Shown: piece after piece, positions 31,572 to 43,362 of the stretch
How the letters are laid out: each line of letters opens with the position of its first letter
Numbering within the stretch: the stretch's first letter is position 1
Assembly (NCBI GenBank): GCA_001931875.2
Contig: MSJH02000788.1
Location: 1-64,000 of the forward strand
Length of the DNA stretch: 64,000 nt
Reading direction: 5' to 3'
DNA from: Byssochlamys sp. IMV 00236
Taxonomy: Eukaryota; Ascomycota; Eurotiomycetes; Eurotiales; Thermoascaceae
Program-made: the position numbers and the translations under genes
Notes under the pieces: generated by a model
Database searches by the model: none
Told to the model about the DNA's origin: nothing
What the model saw: only the letters and a program-made list of their open reading frames with translations

Positions 31572-33605
31572 ATGAGAATCTCTCTATACACCTCTATCTT
31601 CTTCTTCTCCTCCTTCCTCCCTCCCGAACACTTCTGCACCGCAATCTCCAACCTCGCACCCCAATCCTCAGCATCCCCACACTTCAACTACACTCTCAAC
31701 ACATTCTATCTCAATGGCCAACCCTTCCAAATCATCGGCGGTCAAATGGACCCCCAACGCATCCCTCACCAATACTGGCGTCAACGCCTCAACAAAGCCC
31801 GCTCCATGGGCCTAAACACCATCTTCTCATACGTATATTGGAACCTCCTCGAACCCCATCCAGGCGAATGGGACATATCCGGAAATAACAATATCGCACA
31901 ATACTTCCAAATCGCACAAGAAGAAGGCCTCCACGTGGTTTTAAGACCGGGACCTTATATATGCGGAGAGAGAGAATGGGGCGGATTCCCAGCGTGGTTG
32001 AGCATAATCCCAGGACTGGATGTGCGCACGAACCAGACGCTTTTTATGAACTATGCGAAACGGTATTTGGAACGATTGCTCGTAGACCTGAGACCATTAC
32101 AGGCTACGAGAGGGGGCCCAATTCTCATGGTCCAGGTGGAGAATGAGTATGGGAGTTATGGGGATAATCATAACTATACGGCTTCGATGCGGGATATTCT
32201 GCGACGGAATTTGGATCATGGGACGATATTGTATACGAATGATGGAGGCGTCCAGTTGGATCTGGAGGGAGGGAATGTTCCGGACGTTTTGGCTGAGATT
32301 GATGGAGATCCGGCCTCTGGGTTCGAAGCGAGAGATACTTATATCTCTGATCAATCGGAATTAGGCCCTCTTCTAGATGGAGAATACTACACCCTCGCGC
32401 CGGATCAATGGGGTTCGAACGCGACGCGTAACGATCCGGAGGAGGGAGATCAGAATACCATTGAGGGATTCGTGAAAGATCTAGATTTCATCCTGGGCGG
32501 GAATAATTCCATCAGTCTATACATGTTCCATGGCGGGACGAATTTTGGATTCGGAAATGGCGCCGTCTGGAGATCGGAGAACTACCTAGCTGCTTTCACG
32601 ACGAGTTATGATTACGGCGCTCCTCTGGATGAGAGCGGACGGACGACGCCTCTGTATTATACCCTGCGGGAGGTGATTCAGAAGTATTCACCGAACGGAA
32701 GTATTCCAGACGTCGTGGCTGACGTGCCTCGATCGTCCATAGCGGATTTCGCACTCCATCCCGTCGGAGACCTGTTTGATTCCCTTCCTGAACCTACTCA
32801 TGTAACAAAACCTATTACAATGGAATTCCTAAACCAAGCATACGGCTTCATTCTCTACGAGACCATATCCACGCGATCCTATTCCGGTCTCCTCAAACCA
32901 GGCGATCGACCACGAGACCGTGTCCTGGTCTATATCAACGGGCAAAAACAAGGCGTTATTGATTCCATCTACGAGACGCCTCCGAAGATCAACATCTCAC
33001 TATCCAAGGGAGACAAGTTACAGCTCCTGGTCGAGAATCTGGGTCGGGTCGATTACTGGTCTCGGGAATCCGGGACGGAGAATGCACTTCTTCAACCGCA
33101 TAAGGGAATCGTTGGAGACGTTTTTGTGGGAGGTGAAGTGCTCGAAGAATGGGATGTATATTCCCTTCCACTGGATTCGCCTCCAAATACTACTAAGCTG
33201 TTGAAGAAGAAGAGGGATAATAATGTCCAGAAAGGCGAGTATAATAACAGCACCGTGCTGTCCAAAACGCCCGTTTTCTACTCGGGCAAATTCCTCACTT
33301 CTAGCAGTAAGAATAGCAGCAACATCGCAAACGCAGAACTGGCTGCAATGGAATTGGATACATTCCTATCCATCCCGAACGGAACTAAAGGCGTCGTGTG
33401 GATCAATGGCTTCAATCTCGGCCGATACTGGATTATCGGACCACAGCAATCCCTTTATTTACCGGGGGTGCTGCTGAATAAAGATAAGGATGGGTGGAAT
33501 GAGGTTTTCGTTTTGGAGCTGGAGCCTGAAGATGGCAAGGTTATGGTTGGGCGCGGTTTGGCGGAGAGGGTATGGGCGAATTTCCCGGATCCAGACGCGC
33601 CTTGA
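31572..33605 (+). CDS. Secreted GH35 beta-galactosidase (short form)
   Basis: Intronless, 677 aa. A hydrophobic N-terminus (residues 1-24) acts as a likely signal peptide. The GH35 TIM barrel follows: GGQMDPQRIPHQYW, NLLEPHPGEWD, LRPGPYICGEREWGGFPAWL, the acid/base E192 in VENEYGSYG, the nucleophile E271 in LLDGEYYT, and MFHGGTNFGFGNG. C-terminal beta-sandwich domains end with GVVWINGFNLGRYW. Many N-glycosylation sequons are present. The enzyme releases terminal beta-D-galactose from oligosaccharides, glycans or cell-wall galactan. At 677 aa it is closer in size to animal and bacterial GH35 enzymes than to the roughly 1000-aa fungal LacA type; the absence of introns fits an ancient transfer or an intron-poor lineage, but neither is shown here. 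Confidence 0.93.
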   Translation: MRISLYTSIFFFSSFLPPEHFCTAISNLAPQSSASPHFNYTLNTFYLNGQPFQIIGGQMDPQRIPHQYWRQRLNKARSMGLNTIFSYVYWNLLEPHPGEWDISGNNNIAQYFQIAQEEGLHVVLRPGPYICGEREWGGFPAWLSIIPGLDVRTNQTLFMNYAKRYLERLLVDLRPLQATRGGPILMVQVENEYGSYGDNHNYTASMRDILRRNLDHGTILYTNDGGVQLDLEGGNVPDVLAEIDGDPASGFEARDTYISDQSELGPLLDGEYYTLAPDQWGSNATRNDPEEGDQNTIEGFVKDLDFILGGNNSISLYMFHGGTNFGFGNGAVWRSENYLAAFTTSYDYGAPLDESGRTTPLYYTLREVIQKYSPNGSIPDVVADVPRSSIADFALHPVGDLFDSLPEPTHVTKPITMEFLNQAYGFILYETISTRSYSGLLKPGDRPRDRVLVYINGQKQGVIDSIYETPPKINISLSKGDKLQLLVENLGRVDYWSRESGTENALLQPHKGIVGDVFVGGEVLEEWDVYSLPLDSPPNTTKLLKKKRDNNVQKGEYNNSTVLSKTPVFYSGKFLTSSSKNSSNIANAELAAMELDTFLSIPNGTKGVVWINGFNLGRYWIIGPQQSLYLPGVLLNKDKDGWNEVFVLELEPEDGKVMVGRGLAERVWANFPDPDAP

Positions 33606-34620
33606 TCCAAGAGAGTAAGTAAGGGGGAAGGGACTGAAATACAGAAGCAGGGTATAAATCTATGTGAAGTTGACGGGGAGAGTGCTGTATATATCCCAGG
33701 GGCTCGCCTAATGATATATTCTTTTCTGTTTGTTACTTCACGCAGAATAGAAATTTAGTGGTGTAGTGTTGGGTTTTATCTAACTTCGTCGTCCTGGAGC
33801 AATACAGCTGTATGTGTTCATCCATACGCTCCTATCCAGTCGGACTCCCTATGGAAAAGGATCGGTAGATGGAATGCTATATCAAGACTGAAACGAGACC
33901 ATATATTTGGTCCCAAGCCTAATGACCTAGAGATCAATTGACAGACTCCTAGACGTGATAACTCCGTCCTATATCTAAGTAAAAACGAAAAATGATAGAC
34001 AAGAAATATGTAATGCTCCAAAAAGCAGACCTGTCTTTGTTGAAGCCGAGAACTCCCTGCTCCGCCATGATCTGCCCATGGAGGGCGATAAGATGAAGAT
34101 GAAAGGCCCTTGTCCATACTTAAAACGAAAGTCCAGCTCTGATAGTCGCCCCCACAAAGGAAAGTGGCAACAACGAGGGCGCATTCTATCTATAACACCT
34201 GAAAACATGGAATGCCATGGTTTCCGCGTTTGAAGATCCTTCACTCATTGCAGCATTGTCTATTACGACATGCGTCGACTTTGAGATCAGTTTCGGATCG
34301 GTTATATCATATGATGGCGTCACGCTGTTGAAGTATGCAAGTTGCGAAGGTCGCTGTTCTTCTCAATCCTCTCGCGCCCATTTTTTTGTTTCAACCAATA
34401 ATGCTCCAGGAAATAGCGCACGTAACGCCATGCAGAAACCACAACGAGAAAATGAGAGCGTCGCTGAAGGAACAAAGAGAAGAAGTATAAGATACCGAGA
34501 GAAGGATGAAACAGTTGAAGGACAGCAATATAGTGAGGGGAAGAGAACGTGTTAAAACCGGGTCAAGACCCGTAGTCGTAGGTCATCGAGAGAAATATCT
34601 TAGCGGAATCTGCACTCTTC
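33606..34620. other. Intergenic, no gene recognised
   Basis: Lies between two convergent genes. Short frames on both strands without family resemblance. Confidence 0.4.
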
Positions 34621-36846
34621 TCACATAACAATGCAGCCGCCGCTCCGTGCCCTCCTTCTAGCTCCACCGACAATGGGCCCGAAGCCTCCAATACCAAGAG
34701 CCTCTCCGTCCCCTTCGTCGGCATTATATATTCTTTCGACTTCACGAGCGCGACGGCGCCGTCTCCTGGCACCGGCACCACCAGCACCAGCTTCCTCCGT
34801 GACCATCATGTAATCAGCCCACTTGCGGTCCAACCGGCTGGCAGAGACGAGATCTCCCCGCAGGACCCGCTTGGTATGCTCATCAACCGTCATCTGCCAG
34901 CCATAGAAGCATTTGAGCTGGATGATCTCGTTGGGGTAGGTCTTGGGCATCTGAAGGGCGGGCGCCGTGGAGAGAGTGGTGTAGGTCCCTGACGCGTTGG
35001 GGTTCGTCGTCTCCGTCACAGTAATCACCGCCGTCGCAAGGTTCTTGCGAGAACGAGGAATGTAGCAATTGCTGGAAAGCACCTCTCTCACGCCAGCCCA
35101 GGTAACATTGGCGCAGTCGAATACCACCAGTCGCAGGCCCACTTTTGGCGGCTTGTCACCGTAGCCGCGTCGGCGTACTCGAGAGCTAGCTTCCATAAGG
35201 GAGAGGTCCGAAATCCGAGTGTTATCCATCTCAATTGATCGGATATTTGGACAGCTCTTGAGAATTTGAAGCATTCCCTGGTCACCCAGGCTCTCGCAGT
35301 AACTGACGTTGAGATGCTCAAAGCGTTCAGCACAAGGCGACCTGGCGATCTCCAGTAAGGCATGGTTCGAGAGCTTATCCAGGTCTTCAAGATCGAGATG
35401 GGTCAACCGGGGAGTGGTGCGGACGATGTCGATAACCGAGTCGTCACTTAGCTCATAGCACTGGGAGAGCTGGAGACCTTCAAGGTCCGGAACGTTGTGC
35501 GCGAGAGCTCTGACGCCGGCGTCAGTTAACCCGGTGCAGTGATGGAGGTCGAGATGTTTTAGTTTTCGCGGCGGGACAATAGGTCTGCCGGTCAGGAGGT
35601 CGATTTCCGGATCGACACCCTGGACCAGAACCTTGAGACTATCGTCAGTCACATCCGTCCGGTGCATGACGAGCCTCTCCAGATTGTTAGTCGCGAAGAG
35701 TCGTAGCATAAATTCCTCGTCATCGAAACCAAGGATTTCACCCGCACGAAGGTCCTTTAACCGTGTACATGACTCCACGACCTTCTTGAGACCTTTCGTA
35801 TTGACATTAGTACACCATGACACGTTCAGCGTCTCGAGATAGGGACACGCCTGAGCGATAATCCTCATAGCTGAATTGCCGACTGCTGGAAGGCCAGAAA
35901 GGTTCACATGTTCGAGTCGGTTGTTACGCAGGAGGAAACAATGGACAGATGTCTTGTCAATGCGACAACCCTCTAGGGAGAATTTGACCAAGTTCCGGCA
36001 TGCAGCAGATATTGTCTCTCCGTCAGTAGCCCACTTGTCTCGCAGTTGAATACATCCTCTAAGGTTCAAGTCCCTAATGAACGGCCCACCTGAAGTGAGG
36101 ATCTTCACGAGAGAATCGCTGGGGATGCGGCTGTAGTATTCAGAGGCATCAACGCTGGTCCACAGCTGGCCATCAAAACACATCTCATGCCACGACTTGG
36201 AGACGGTGGAGCATCGGACGATCTCCTGCGGTGTAAGATATTGGAAGATCTTCATCTTCAGTTCATCTGGCATTTCCTTCCAGAAGTCGAATTGCTGTTC
36301 TTCATGTTCTTCAACGGGCTGCACGACAGGCTGCACCGTGGTCTCTTCTTCAACCTGTGCAGCCCCTTTCTTTGCGTTGTCATTCTCAACCTGCGCTCCT
36401 CGAGAGGCAGGTCGCACGTCTGCTGGTAGACGGACGGTCATGGACTGAGAGACATTGGGAGACGAGCCTGGTCCTACCAGACGAATGCGGGCGCTGCCCT
36501 CTGGAGACGTCGCACGCTGGTCATTGGAAGCGGTGGGCCGGACGTTTAGCCCGGGATAGAGCTGGGAAGAGCTGCCATTGCCCAGACATGCCGTATAGGA
36601 TGAAGATCCCAGCGAGATACATGACATGGAAGCTTTCCCACCACGCTGGTAACCAGTCGAGGCAGACCGCGTGCGTGGAGCCAATGAGGGACTGGAGGAC
36701 ATGCGCTGCAAGCTCTGCAAGAGTCTCTTGCGGCCCTTCAGCTTCGGGGGTTGCTCCAGTGGGATCTCGCCCGCCGAGGATGTTGGGCTTGCTGGGGACA
36801 CCAGCCCCGGGCTCTGCACAATGTCGTCCGGAACCCCCGAAGCCAT
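34621..36846 (-). CDS. F-box/leucine-rich-repeat protein with CaaX terminus
   Basis: Single exon, 741 aa from MASGVPDD (769 aa if the in-frame Met at 36930 is used). A disordered, Ser-rich N-terminus of about 185 residues precedes the F-box (FWKEMPDELKMKIFQYLTPQEIVRCSTVSKSWHEM, about 188-230). Cysteine-containing leucine-rich repeats follow (LRDLNLRGC-type units such as LEHVNLSGLP, LETLNVSWCTNV, LKHLDLHHCTGLTDAG, HLDLEDLDKLSNHAL) to about residue 560. The last residues are GGCIVM, a CaaX prenylation motif, preceded by Arg-rich stretches. This layout (F-box, LRRs, C-terminal CaaX) parallels animal FBXL2/FBXL20 and suggests an SCF adaptor anchored to membranes. Substrates are unknown. A long purine/pyrimidine-biased leader lies upstream. 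Confidence 0.92.
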   Translation of the reverse strand: MASGVPDDIVQSPGLVSPASPTSSAGEIPLEQPPKLKGRKRLLQSLQRMSSSPSLAPRTRSASTGYQRGGKASMSCISLGSSSYTACLGNGSSSQLYPGLNVRPTASNDQRATSPEGSARIRLVGPGSSPNVSQSMTVRLPADVRPASRGAQVENDNAKKGAAQVEEETTVQPVVQPVEEHEEQQFDFWKEMPDELKMKIFQYLTPQEIVRCSTVSKSWHEMCFDGQLWTSVDASEYYSRIPSDSLVKILTSGGPFIRDLNLRGCIQLRDKWATDGETISAACRNLVKFSLEGCRIDKTSVHCFLLRNNRLEHVNLSGLPAVGNSAMRIIAQACPYLETLNVSWCTNVNTKGLKKVVESCTRLKDLRAGEILGFDDEEFMLRLFATNNLERLVMHRTDVTDDSLKVLVQGVDPEIDLLTGRPIVPPRKLKHLDLHHCTGLTDAGVRALAHNVPDLEGLQLSQCYELSDDSVIDIVRTTPRLTHLDLEDLDKLSNHALLEIARSPCAERFEHLNVSYCESLGDQGMLQILKSCPNIRSIEMDNTRISDLSLMEASSRVRRRGYGDKPPKVGLRLVVFDCANVTWAGVREVLSSNCYIPRSRKNLATAVITVTETTNPNASGTYTTLSTAPALQMPKTYPNEIIQLKCFYGWQMTVDEHTKRVLRGDLVSASRLDRKWADYMMVTEEAGAGGAGARRRRRRAREVERIYNADEGDGEALGIGGFGPIVGGARRRARSGGCIVM

Positions 36847-39800
36847 GGTATGATGCCTAAACGATTGAGACACTTCTTGTGTTTTCCGAAAGTAAGCGAG
36901 AGAGAAAGGAGGAGGCAAGGGGATTTCCACCGGGAGCCTCTATAACGATCGCGAGGACAACGACGGACTGAAAAGGAAACCCCAAACAGGAATTCGCTGG
37001 TCGGGGCTGGAATGGACTTTAAGGTCGTAGTGGACGCGAAGTCGCAATCCCGGGGAGCGTTCAGCTCAGACACTCATTGCTGCCAACGACGGCATGCAAC
37101 AAGATGGATAAGCCGTTTTGGCACTTGACCACCAGCGGAAGAGAATGAGAAACACGAGCAGTCCAGCTGTGAAGAAAGAACCTCGCAAGACCGGGGAGAG
37201 GCTGGCGACGACGTGCGCACGACGTGGGCGGGGAGAGCGGATGTCAGCGAGTCGGCGGCCCTGCTCGGGTTATTTAGCCCAGGGTCGGGAAGCGTTGAAC
37301 CACGGCTCCAGTCAGGACAATCCGGGAATCGGATCAACGGTGGGGAGAGAAAGATGGATAGATGGATGGACAATATTAATGTCCGATGGGCAGCTGAGGA
37401 TGTCAGTTGCTTGCTCCTGACCGCGAGGGGCGGGCGTGACTGTGTAGCGATAAGGGAGAAAGGAAAGAAAGAAAGACAGAAAGAGGGAAAAGAGAAGAAG
37501 AGTAACGCAGAGGAGGCTAAGATGGGAAGAGCTGAGATGGATGGAGGGATCAGAAGCACAGATAGACGTCTAGAGTAGAGTAAAGTCGGTCTGGAAATCG
37601 GGCTCGAACAACACGAGGGAGAAGATCGAGAACAGATAGTTAATTAGTTGATATCAGCACCCAAAGACCCTGACGGTTTGCTTGTCAGCCGACGCAGCGT
37701 GCCAGCTCCGGTGTGGATGGGGACGAGAAGCCCGAGAGACATCGAGATCCCCAACGGCAAAGGGGAACAGGCAAAGCAACGAGCTGGTCGAGAAATCCAC
37801 AGACTCTTCAACCAAAAAGAAGAGAAAAAGGGAACATCCACAAGCCAGAAGACGGGGTCCACCGGATGGCGCAGAACCAGCTGGAGAAGAAAGAAGAAAG
37901 ACAACTCGTTGTTTGCCATCGGGCATGTCTCATCTTTTCCCTCTCCGCTCTTCTCTTCTCATCCCCCCCGCTGCCACCGAACTTATCGGATAACTTATCG
38001 ATTAACTCACGATAGATAACTCGCCCATCCGCCCACATGGCGTCGCCTGCCCGCCCTAAAAATGTCTAAACAGCGTTCGACGGCTTTACTTAGCCCCGAG
38101 CACTAAAAAACGCTTAAGCCGGCTTCTCCTCCGACTAACAAACCCTCATCCACACCAATATTAATACAAGAGCGATGAAGCCGGTCCTCTGCTCGAGAGA
38201 TAAGGAGAACATGGAATACCATAAAAGATACCAAATGGCCACGCGAGCAGATCGCCTGGCAGTGTCACACGGAGACTCGCCCATCGCCAGGGTGGGAGAC
38301 TGAGTCGATCTGACATTCCTCGACAGCGCCAGCCAGGCGGTCAGGCGCAGCATCTCACCAGCCCAGTAACTATTGGATAGATGGCTCGATTTGACGATAC
38401 TGAAAAGCATACTTGGTACCCTGGATACTCTTATGTGGTTCAACCACAAACAAGTTCCGCCCATCGCTTGGCATGGAGCGCGATCGTCAAGAAGTATTCT
38501 ATACTTATGTCCCCGTACCATACAGATGGTACTTGCCTGTCCTCCAGGTTACTATTAACTCAGGCTAGTTATCTGAATAGACTGCCCAAAACACTACCTA
38601 TCTATACTCCGTAGTTACTCCGTACACGAGAATACCATAATAGAGTACCATAAAATATCCCTCATAAAAAAGAAGACCTTGATTGGCGGAGAATCTACCT
38701 AAATTTGGCTATCCGCCACTCGACTGGAACCCCCTCGTTTCTCTCCCAACTCCACAGCGTCTTCAAGAGTACGGTGTACAGTGGTCGATTATTGGTCCTG
38801 ATCTCGTAGCTTCGCCTCCACGATACGCCGATGGAAATAACAAATGACTTGTTCGCATATGCCAAACCATACCTATGTACTGTACTGTACATACTATGGG
38901 GTACATACTGTACCTATCAGCTAACTCCGATGCAATGGGGATTCTCAGGGGTAACTAGCTACCGACTCATAGTGACTATCTATATATTCTAGCTATCGAT
39001 GAAAATGATTGTTATTCTCATTTGATGTTACTCGAGCTTGAAAACAGACTTCCCCTGCACAAGGGCTTAATAGGTCAGAAGAAGCAAGTGCCGACCGAGG
39101 GACCACCGGCTAAGGCCCAACGGATAAGAATTTCATGGACTTTGAAGCTGACTCAGTATTCCTCGTCATCACGCGAGATCATGGATTGATCTCGGAGAGG
39201 CACGTGGGATGAATACGCTGATTAGGGGATTGCGCCAATGTCCTGGTCGATGACGATAGAGTTCTGGATGAGGAATCCGATCGTCATTTGAGTTCTTATA
39301 CAGTGTAGTATAGAGTAGATAAACAGGACCTAATTACTCGATCTACTTTCAATATTCTCGATTTGCGCATATGTCAAGCAGTAGTGCTTCTACAGGTCAG
39401 ATGACCATGTATGGCCGGTCAGGAACAGATGCCTGCAGGATCAAAAAAATGCTGAAAACCAAGGGGTATCTTGTCTTCTCGCTCTATCCAGCAAAACCTA
39501 GCACCAGTCGGTCGAATTATTGCTCTCTGCTCTTCCCTCACCATATTTGTCCCAGTTCAAACCCGAGCCTTTCTTCCGTGAATGTCCGATAATGATACAG
39601 AACCACCGGTATCTCTCAGTCCATCAGCCAACAGCAGTCACCCATTACATTATTGAGCACCTTGAATCCATGTTGGTAAAGGGGGAAAGACAGAAAGTGC
39701 GATCAACGCATTAGGTTCTGTGACGAGAAAAGAATCTTGGTCATGAGGAGAAAAGAAGGGGTGAAAAAGGTGTTAAATCTGATATAAAAAGAAATCGCTA

Positions 39801-40097
39801 AAGGATAGATCATAACACGTGCATGTCTCTATACCTTCCAATCCCGTAGCAAACAACTCTTTTTTCTTTTTCCGCCTATACTAAAGAAAATCGGCGTATC
39901 ATAGATGCGAAGTGAGGCAGTACCTTGTACTCCCTTTCTCATATGGATTCCATCTCGAGGAAGCATGTTCATGACGGCATATCTTTCCACCGGTTGCTGG
40001 CTTCGTGTAACTTCTCAAAACCCATTGATCGTAGAGTTTCATCAGACGTGGATACTGAGTCGAATCAGAATAAGTCGTGTCATCCGTCAATCATTAC
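36847..40097. other. Long intergenic stretch
   Basis: 36847-38040 is probably the promoter and leader of the minus-strand FBXL gene, with a purine-rich run on the plus strand at 37444-37516. From 38040 to 40097 no gene is recognised; short GTAC-rich palindromic repeats occur around 38874-38915. Confidence 0.45.
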
Positions 40098-43000
40098 TCA
40101 GCTATCCTTCATCCAGGGATGTTCTACCACCTCCGAGATGGTGAGACGATTGTCGACATCGCGGTCTAGCATCTTTCGGATGAGGTCGATACAGTCCTCT
40201 GAAAAAGGGACGAAAGGCACTCGAAGAGGGTGGTCTAGGATCTCGTCGATGTTGTAAAAGGGATTCTCTTTGTAGACGATGGTGTAGAGAAGAATCCCGA
40301 GGGCCCAGACATCCTGTTCCTTGCCCCGGTAGGACTTGCCTTGGAGAACTTCGGGAGCAGCATAATCTGTCATTCTGTCAGCGGAACTCCTAGATAAAGA
40401 GAAGAAAGGATGGCTAACCTATTGTCCCCACAAATACGTCAAACGGGCCGTTTTTGATGTATGCTGCACTTCCGAAATCGATGAGCTTAATCCGACCTTC
40501 ACCGTCCAGGACAACGTTTTCGTCCTTGATGTCCCGGTGCACAACTAGGGCTTTTGTGTGAAGGTGGTGTATCGCGTCCACAACTTGTCGGAAAATATTT
40601 CTGCACTCTCCTTCGTCCATATTGGCACGCAGCTCAATGTAGTCGAACAGGTCCATTCCAGGGAGACCATGTGGTTTCATCTCAATGTAGTAGTTGATCT
40701 CGTCCTCAAAGAAGCCTTCCATCTCCACGATGTTTGGATGTTTCAGACCGTCTCGACGGAGATAATCAAGGACGTGGATCTCTAAGGGCACAGTGCCTAA
40801 ACGCCGGTCACGTGTCCATGTATCGACAAGAATCCTCTTTTTCGTGACATATTTCAGGACAACTCTCTTGTTTGGGATTTTCTTCAGACGTGCCAGCTTC
40901 ACCTGGCCGTAAGCGCCTTGGCCCATTTCTTCCAAGATCACGTAGTCATCAATCGTCCTCTTGGCTGGCATCTCTGTTGTCGAGGCCGAAGTCGCCTCAG
41001 GAACTGGTTGTCCGGGCTGATCAGTAAGTGGTTGAGACGCGGCTTCACTGAGCTGCTGGCTTAGAAGTGAAAGAGGCTGTTGGTTGTTCCCAGAAACAAT
41101 TTTCACTTCAGGAGATGCCGGAACAGGAGCTTCTGGCGATCGTCCCGGCGACAGTTGCGGTGGGGGTGTCATGCTCTCTGACGTTAAGGCGCTGGGAGAG
41201 AGAGCGCCTGCTGTCCTGGCAGAATGAATCTGTCGGGAGTAGGTGATCCACAAAGCGTACACAACTTCTGTCACAGCCACTGGCTCACTGTTGCTATCAT
41301 CTGTGTCGCTATCTTCTTCCGCACCCTTCTCTTGTTTACTAGGGAAGACAGTCTCACTCTTAACAACACGCATCTGAATGTCCACTGACATAATGGAACC
41401 ATCACGATGCCTAGCGGCAACACCAGTTGGCTGTAGAAAGATCGTCGCGGCATTAGCTTTTCCTTCTCGAAGGAGGGAAAGAGCTCTTGCTCGCCGGAAG
41501 CTATGCTCGGGAATCACAATTCCATCGACGAGAGGGACTTTGTCTTCTTCGGTCAAGACGCGTAGAAGGTCGTCAAAATGAGGGATCAACTCAGTGACGT
41601 GCAAGCCTTCAGGTCTCTCTTGGCCGAACAGAGCGGACGAGAAGACTGAATTCGTACTGATTATATTCAGCGTGGATGATGAGAGTACCATCATTCCTGC
41701 AATGTGAGGGAAACTGGAGATCCGTAGGTTCCGGGAGCCTTCGGCCTTAGATAGAGTAACAGGGATATTGTAACCGGCAGGGATGCGGGCGGTGAAATGC
41801 TTGATCTCAGCGATCCGGGAGGCACCAGCGTCATCCTCGATACAGTCTTTAGGCAATCGTGGAAGAAGTTCGGTAATATCCGTACCCGCCCTCACGACTG
41901 TTGGGCCCCAGATCTTGTCAATGTCGCCGCTGGCATCTACGACTTGACCTTTTTCGTCATGTCGAATATATGCGATATCCTCTGTAATCTCCTCGAGAAC
42001 CCAGATCAACCCACCACGCTTCTCCATGACCCAAAGACTCGCTGAACCTCTCTCCCCATCTCGCTTTTGAATTGGAACAACATCACCGCACAACAGGACT
42101 CCGCGAGATTTGTTCGACGCATGGTTTGGTTTCTTTGGGTACCGGGCGCTGGTGCCATATCCGTCATCAGTCTGCGCCCTTTTGGCCTTTTCTCGCGAAG
42201 ACGGCTTGCTGAGAAGTTGTGCTGTCACACCACTTCTCATCCCAGATAATTTCGAATTCACGGCATTAACCCGGGACTTATCAGGCTGGTTCTGGGATCT
42301 AGCAGCCGCATCAGTGCTCGGATCACGCAGTTTTGACTCAAGCCAATCTCTGCGCTCCTCTTGCACCACTTCTAGAATACTCAGTTTGCGCACTTCTGCC
42401 TGAGTCACGCCAAACACAAGGCAGGCGAGGTCATTGGCGGCCAATATGGTCCATGGTGCTTTCGCTTCTGTCCGGAATACCGCCTGGGCAACGGGTGTCC
42501 ATTTGCTGCTGTGACTATGCACGGGAAAGCCTGAAATTCCTAAGCCGAGAGCCGAGCTAGTTGCCGGAGAAAGTGCATCCGCGGCATTGTAGGGTTGTGC
42601 TAGAGTCTCCATCAGCTTGCTCTGAAGGGAAACAGAGCTCAGATCCGTGTATGTACGTTTTAAGCTTACGCGCCTGGATGAGGGAGCCGATTTCATCTCT
42701 CTCTTCTGGTTAAGGATTTGGTCATCTGGCACCGGGCTGAGAAAGCGAGAACCGTCCATGGCAGCGGCGTGACTATCATCTCGAGGCGAAAAGTCCGACT
42801 CCCGGGGTAGTAAGTTTCGATCATTGAAGGCCTTCTCAAAGACATTGCCGTTGTCCACATCTGCTGGTCCAGTAAGAGGTCCGCGGCCTGGTCCAGTGGA
42901 ATAACCTGCCTCATCTCCCAGAACATGTGCCCTTGACAGAAGGTCGACCATACTTTGGATCTCCGTATCACCATATATCCGGGCCTGCGCATTCACAATT

Positions 43001-43362
43001 CCAGCGTTGCTAGCATTCCAACCGAATCGGTCCCTCATGAAATCAATCGATCTTTTCAGAATATTCTGCCTGCTGTGTAACAACTCCTCCGATTGTTGGG
43101 CAAATGAGAAGGAATGTAGGGATTCTGAAGGGAAACGGTGGAGGTCTTCCATAGCTGGTGTACTCTGACCGGGAGCAAAGTATGTTGAAAGAGCCCTGGA
43201 GGATTGACCGGAGATGGGAGACGGGCACATTGAATGAGGAAGAAGCGAAGAGGTAGATGCGTTTGGCATGGTGAGGACCCGCGACTGTGTACGTATACGG
43301 TCCAGTCCTGACGGCCCCATTCCATGTTCGTTTTCGAGTAAAGGCGACCTACGGGGGTGCAT
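40098..43362 (-). CDS. PAS-domain serine/threonine protein kinase
   Basis: Main model: two minus-strand exons (40419-43362 and 40098-40366), 1070 aa. The kinase domain occupies about residues 807-1070: glycine loop GQGAYGQV, VVLKYV lysine, HRDIKDEN catalytic loop, DFG, YAAPEVL and DVWALGILLYTIVYKENPF. The middle region carries the PAS sensory domain (APWTILAANDLACLVFG, LSILEVVQEERRDWLESKL), and a second PAS-like part (MMVLSSSTLNIISTNSVFSS) follows. This is the layout of PAS kinase (yeast Psk1/Psk2), which adjusts sugar use, glycogen and translation to nutrient status. The protein probably starts further upstream: a Ser/Pro-rich coding-like stretch at 43412 to about 43640 joins in phase to 43348 (donor 43411, acceptor 43349), replacing the first few residues given here. 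The true N-terminus was not found. Confidence 0.88.
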
